64,000 bases of DNA, taken from NCBI RefSeq assembly GCF_008923205.2, contig NZ_WBMS02000031.1:1-64000 (forward strand), written 5' to 3'. The notes under the pieces are model-generated. The model was not told where the DNA came from. It searched no databases and saw nothing but the letters and a program-made list of their open reading frames with translations. The translations under genes and the position numbers were made by a program. Numbering within the stretch: the stretch's first letter is position 1; each line of letters opens with the position of its first letter. Below, piece by piece: positions 62,548 to 64,000 of this stretch. This DNA comes from Actinomadura physcomitrii. Its GTDB lineage: Bacteria > Actinomycetota > Actinomycetes > Streptosporangiales > Streptosporangiaceae.

Positions 62548-63194
62548 ACCCGCGGCGGGATCCCGCAGTCGAGCGGATCCCGCCGCAGCACACCGGCGAT
62601 GACGTAGCGCACGATCTCGTCGACCAGCGCGTCCTCCGCGCCCTCGTCCGGGCCGAGCAGCAGCGGATTCGTCACGGCGGCCGACAGCACCATGCCGAAG
62701 GTCAGCCGCACGATCTGCCGTGCGTCCGCCGCGTCGCGTCCCTGCTCCGCCACCCCCACTTCGACGGCCCGCACGAGCTCGTCGATCAGTCGCTCCAGCG
62801 GACCGTCCACGCCGGACCCGAGCACCTGTGGATCGTGCGCGTACGCCGCGAGCAGGCTGAGGATGTTCAACCGGTTGTCCCGCAAGAACTCGTAGAGGCA
62901 GACCACGTAGTCGCGTGCCAGGGTCTCCGCTCCGAGCCCGAGCCGCGCCCGGTTTTCGAATTCGTCCAAATAGGACTCGGCGACCTTGGAAAACGGCTCG
63001 AAGACCGCCTCGCGAAACAACGCGACCTTGCTCGGGAAGTGCCGGAACACCATCTTCTCGGTCGCCTGCGCGCGGCGTGCGATCTCCCGGGTGCGCGCAC
63101 TGGCGTACCCGCGCTCAGCGAAGACCTCACGAGCCGCGGCCAGCACTGCTGAACGCACCTCCGCCGTACTCCTGCGCGCCGCCGTCGTCCCCAC
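62499..63194 (-). CDS. TetR-family regulator
   Basis: A 231-residue repressor-type protein. The DNA-binding domain spans about residues 10-60 (AVLAAAREVFAERGYASART, MVFRHFPSKVALFREA). The rest is a helical ligand domain. Its end overlaps the end of the lipoyl gene tail-to-tail, so the two transcripts share 49 bases. It is a candidate regulator of the Rieske operon or CAR gene. Confidence 0.9.
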   Translation of the reverse strand: MGTTAARRSTAEVRSAVLAAAREVFAERGYASARTREIARRAQATEKMVFRHFPSKVALFREAVFEPFSKVAESYLDEFENRARLGLGAETLARDYVVCLYEFLRDNRLNILSLLAAYAHDPQVLGSGVDGPLERLIDELVRAVEVGVAEQGRDAADARQIVRLTFGMVLSAAVTNPLLLGPDEGAEDALVDEIVRYVIAGVLRRDPLDCGIPPRVHDPSAVISATSAPTS

Positions 63195-63268
63195 CTCCGC
63201 GCCCTACCGCACCTGACGCCAGAATATCCGGCCGCTGCCTGGGACCAGCCGACGGGCGATCGTGCACC

Positions 63269-63285
63269 TGAGCCCGGCAGGCTCA
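63269..63285 (-). terminator. Small hairpin at the end of the second TetR gene
   Basis: TGAGCC (63269-63274) pairs with GGCTCA (63280-63285) around a 5-nt loop and includes the TetR stop codon. It sits in the 88-bp gap between the two co-directional TetR genes and may separate them. Confidence 0.35.
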
Positions 63286-63924
63286 CCCTGAACCCGCCGA
63301 TGCCTCTTCGGCCGCAGGACTGTATCCGGATCCGCAAAGGATGAATTGCGCCAGCGCCGACGATATCTCGTCGGTTCCGGTCGCCGGTGGGAACAACGCG
63401 TCCCTGGCGAGCGCGGTGCCGAGGACGAGCGCCACCGTGAGGCGGATCGCTGCTCGCACATCGCCGACGACCGTCGTGCCGGTGCGTTCCATGTAGCGGT
63501 GGACGCCGTCCATCAGAGCCTGCAGGCACGGCGCCAGCGGCGAGGGCTGCGACCGGTCCTCGTGCTCGCCCGCGCTGGCGGCCAACGAGACGAGGATGTG
63601 GCGATTGTCGGAGCACAGTTGGTACAGCCCGCGGGCGAACTCCAGCGTGACCTCCCGGGAGTCCTGACCGGGCTCATCGTCCAACGTTCCGGCGAAGTCG
63701 TTCATGAACTTGACCAACGGCGCCGCCGCGGTCGAGCGAAACAGCTCGGCCTTGGATTCGAAGTGGCGGAACACCATCGACTCGGTGACGCCGGCCCGGT
63801 GCGCCACCGAACGGATCGTCGCGCGCTCGAAGCCGCACTCCACGAACTCGGCGGAGGCGGCATCCGCGATGAGCTGCTTGACCTCGGCCGACGATCGTCG
63901 CTTGCGGTCGACGCGGGTAGTCAT
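63283..63924 (-). CDS. TetR-family regulator
   Basis: A 213-residue TetR protein. The recognition region is ATIRSVAHRAGVTESMVFRH following a typical first helix (LIADAASAEFVECGFERA). It shares the MVFRHF-SK pattern with its neighbour, so the two are distant paralogues. A perfect 23-bp palindrome lies 22 bp upstream of its ATG, which suggests it controls its own gene. Confidence 0.9.
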   Translation of the reverse strand: MTTRVDRKRRSSAEVKQLIADAASAEFVECGFERATIRSVAHRAGVTESMVFRHFESKAELFRSTAAAPLVKFMNDFAGTLDDEPGQDSREVTLEFARGLYQLCSDNRHILVSLAASAGEHEDRSQPSPLAPCLQALMDGVHRYMERTGTTVVGDVRAAIRLTVALVLGTALARDALFPPATGTDEISSALAQFILCGSGYSPAAEEASAGSG

Positions 63925-63946
63925 TGTTCCATCGTCGCACGCGAGA

Positions 63947-63969
63947 TCAAGGGAGTATCACTCCCTTGA
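63947..63969. promoter_or_regulatory. 23-bp perfect palindrome upstream of the last TetR gene
   Basis: TCAAGGGAGT (63947-63956) and its exact complement (63960-63969) flank ATC. It is next to the TetR start at 63924 and probably in a divergent promoter region that continues past the window. Size and position fit a TetR operator. It differs from the palindrome at 57219. Confidence 0.65.
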
Positions 63970-64000
63970 CATGTGGCGCACATTACAGTTAGATGATTCA

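Overview
The window is high-GC DNA with actinomycete-style genes: GTG and TTG starts behind strong AGGAGG sites, many 1-nt and 4-nt start/stop overlaps, IclR/GntR/TetR regulators, F420/LLM-type flavoenzymes, actinobacterial P450s and a carboxylic acid reductase. A Pseudonocardiales-like or related actinobacterium is the most likely source; this is inferred from gene content only. No rRNA, tRNA or CRISPR was seen. Almost everything is catabolic, organised as several substrate-breakdown modules with their own importers and regulators.

Region 1 (0-6.5 kb): a molybdopterin oxidoreductase, two paralogous FCD-type GntR regulators facing each other, and a lipoprotein solute-binding protein of the dipeptide/nickel class. 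A 776-bp divergent control region follows, with a sigma70-type promoter and a tandem 16-bp repeat. Region 2 (6.5-24.2 kb): a long co-directional unit with the matching ABC importer (two permeases, two ATPases), two aldo/keto reductases, two amidohydrolases, an LLM flavoenzyme, a flavin dehydrogenase, a thiolase-fold protein that has lost its catalytic cysteines, a P450 and a 1188-residue fused 2-oxoacid:ferredoxin oxidoreductase. It reads as one import-and-degrade pathway whose substrate cannot be named from sequence.

Region 3 (24.2-33.9 kb): an IclR regulator behind a near-consensus promoter, two alpha/beta hydrolases, an SMP-30-type lactonase, an SDR with Phe in place of the catalytic Tyr, a SnoaL-like protein, an MFS transporter, and a second close copy of the region 1 solute-binding protein. 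Region 4 (34-50.5 kb): SDR and aldehyde dehydrogenase on one strand; on the other a complete class I P450 system (ferredoxin reductase, two tandem P450s, SDR, 2Fe-2S ferredoxin) and a GntR regulator. These are followed by an acyl-CoA module: DUF35 protein with SCP2-type thiolase, three family III CoA-transferases, enoyl-CoA hydratase, a DUF1059-like peptide and a thiolase. Short TGTC-N-GACA sites sit on the promoters of both halves and suggest one regulon.

Region 5 (50.5-53.5 kb) is a gene graveyard: an internally deleted ISL3-family element with almost perfect inverted repeats, abutting a frameshifted integrase fragment, a truncated acyl-CoA synthetase and a reductase tail. Region 6 (53.5-64 kb): a full-length carboxylic acid reductase, divergent from a tight five-gene operon (Rieske oxygenase, KstD-like flavoprotein, E1 alpha, E1 beta, free lipoyl domain), then two TetR regulators. 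Perfect palindromes lie in front of the Rieske operon and of the last TetR gene.
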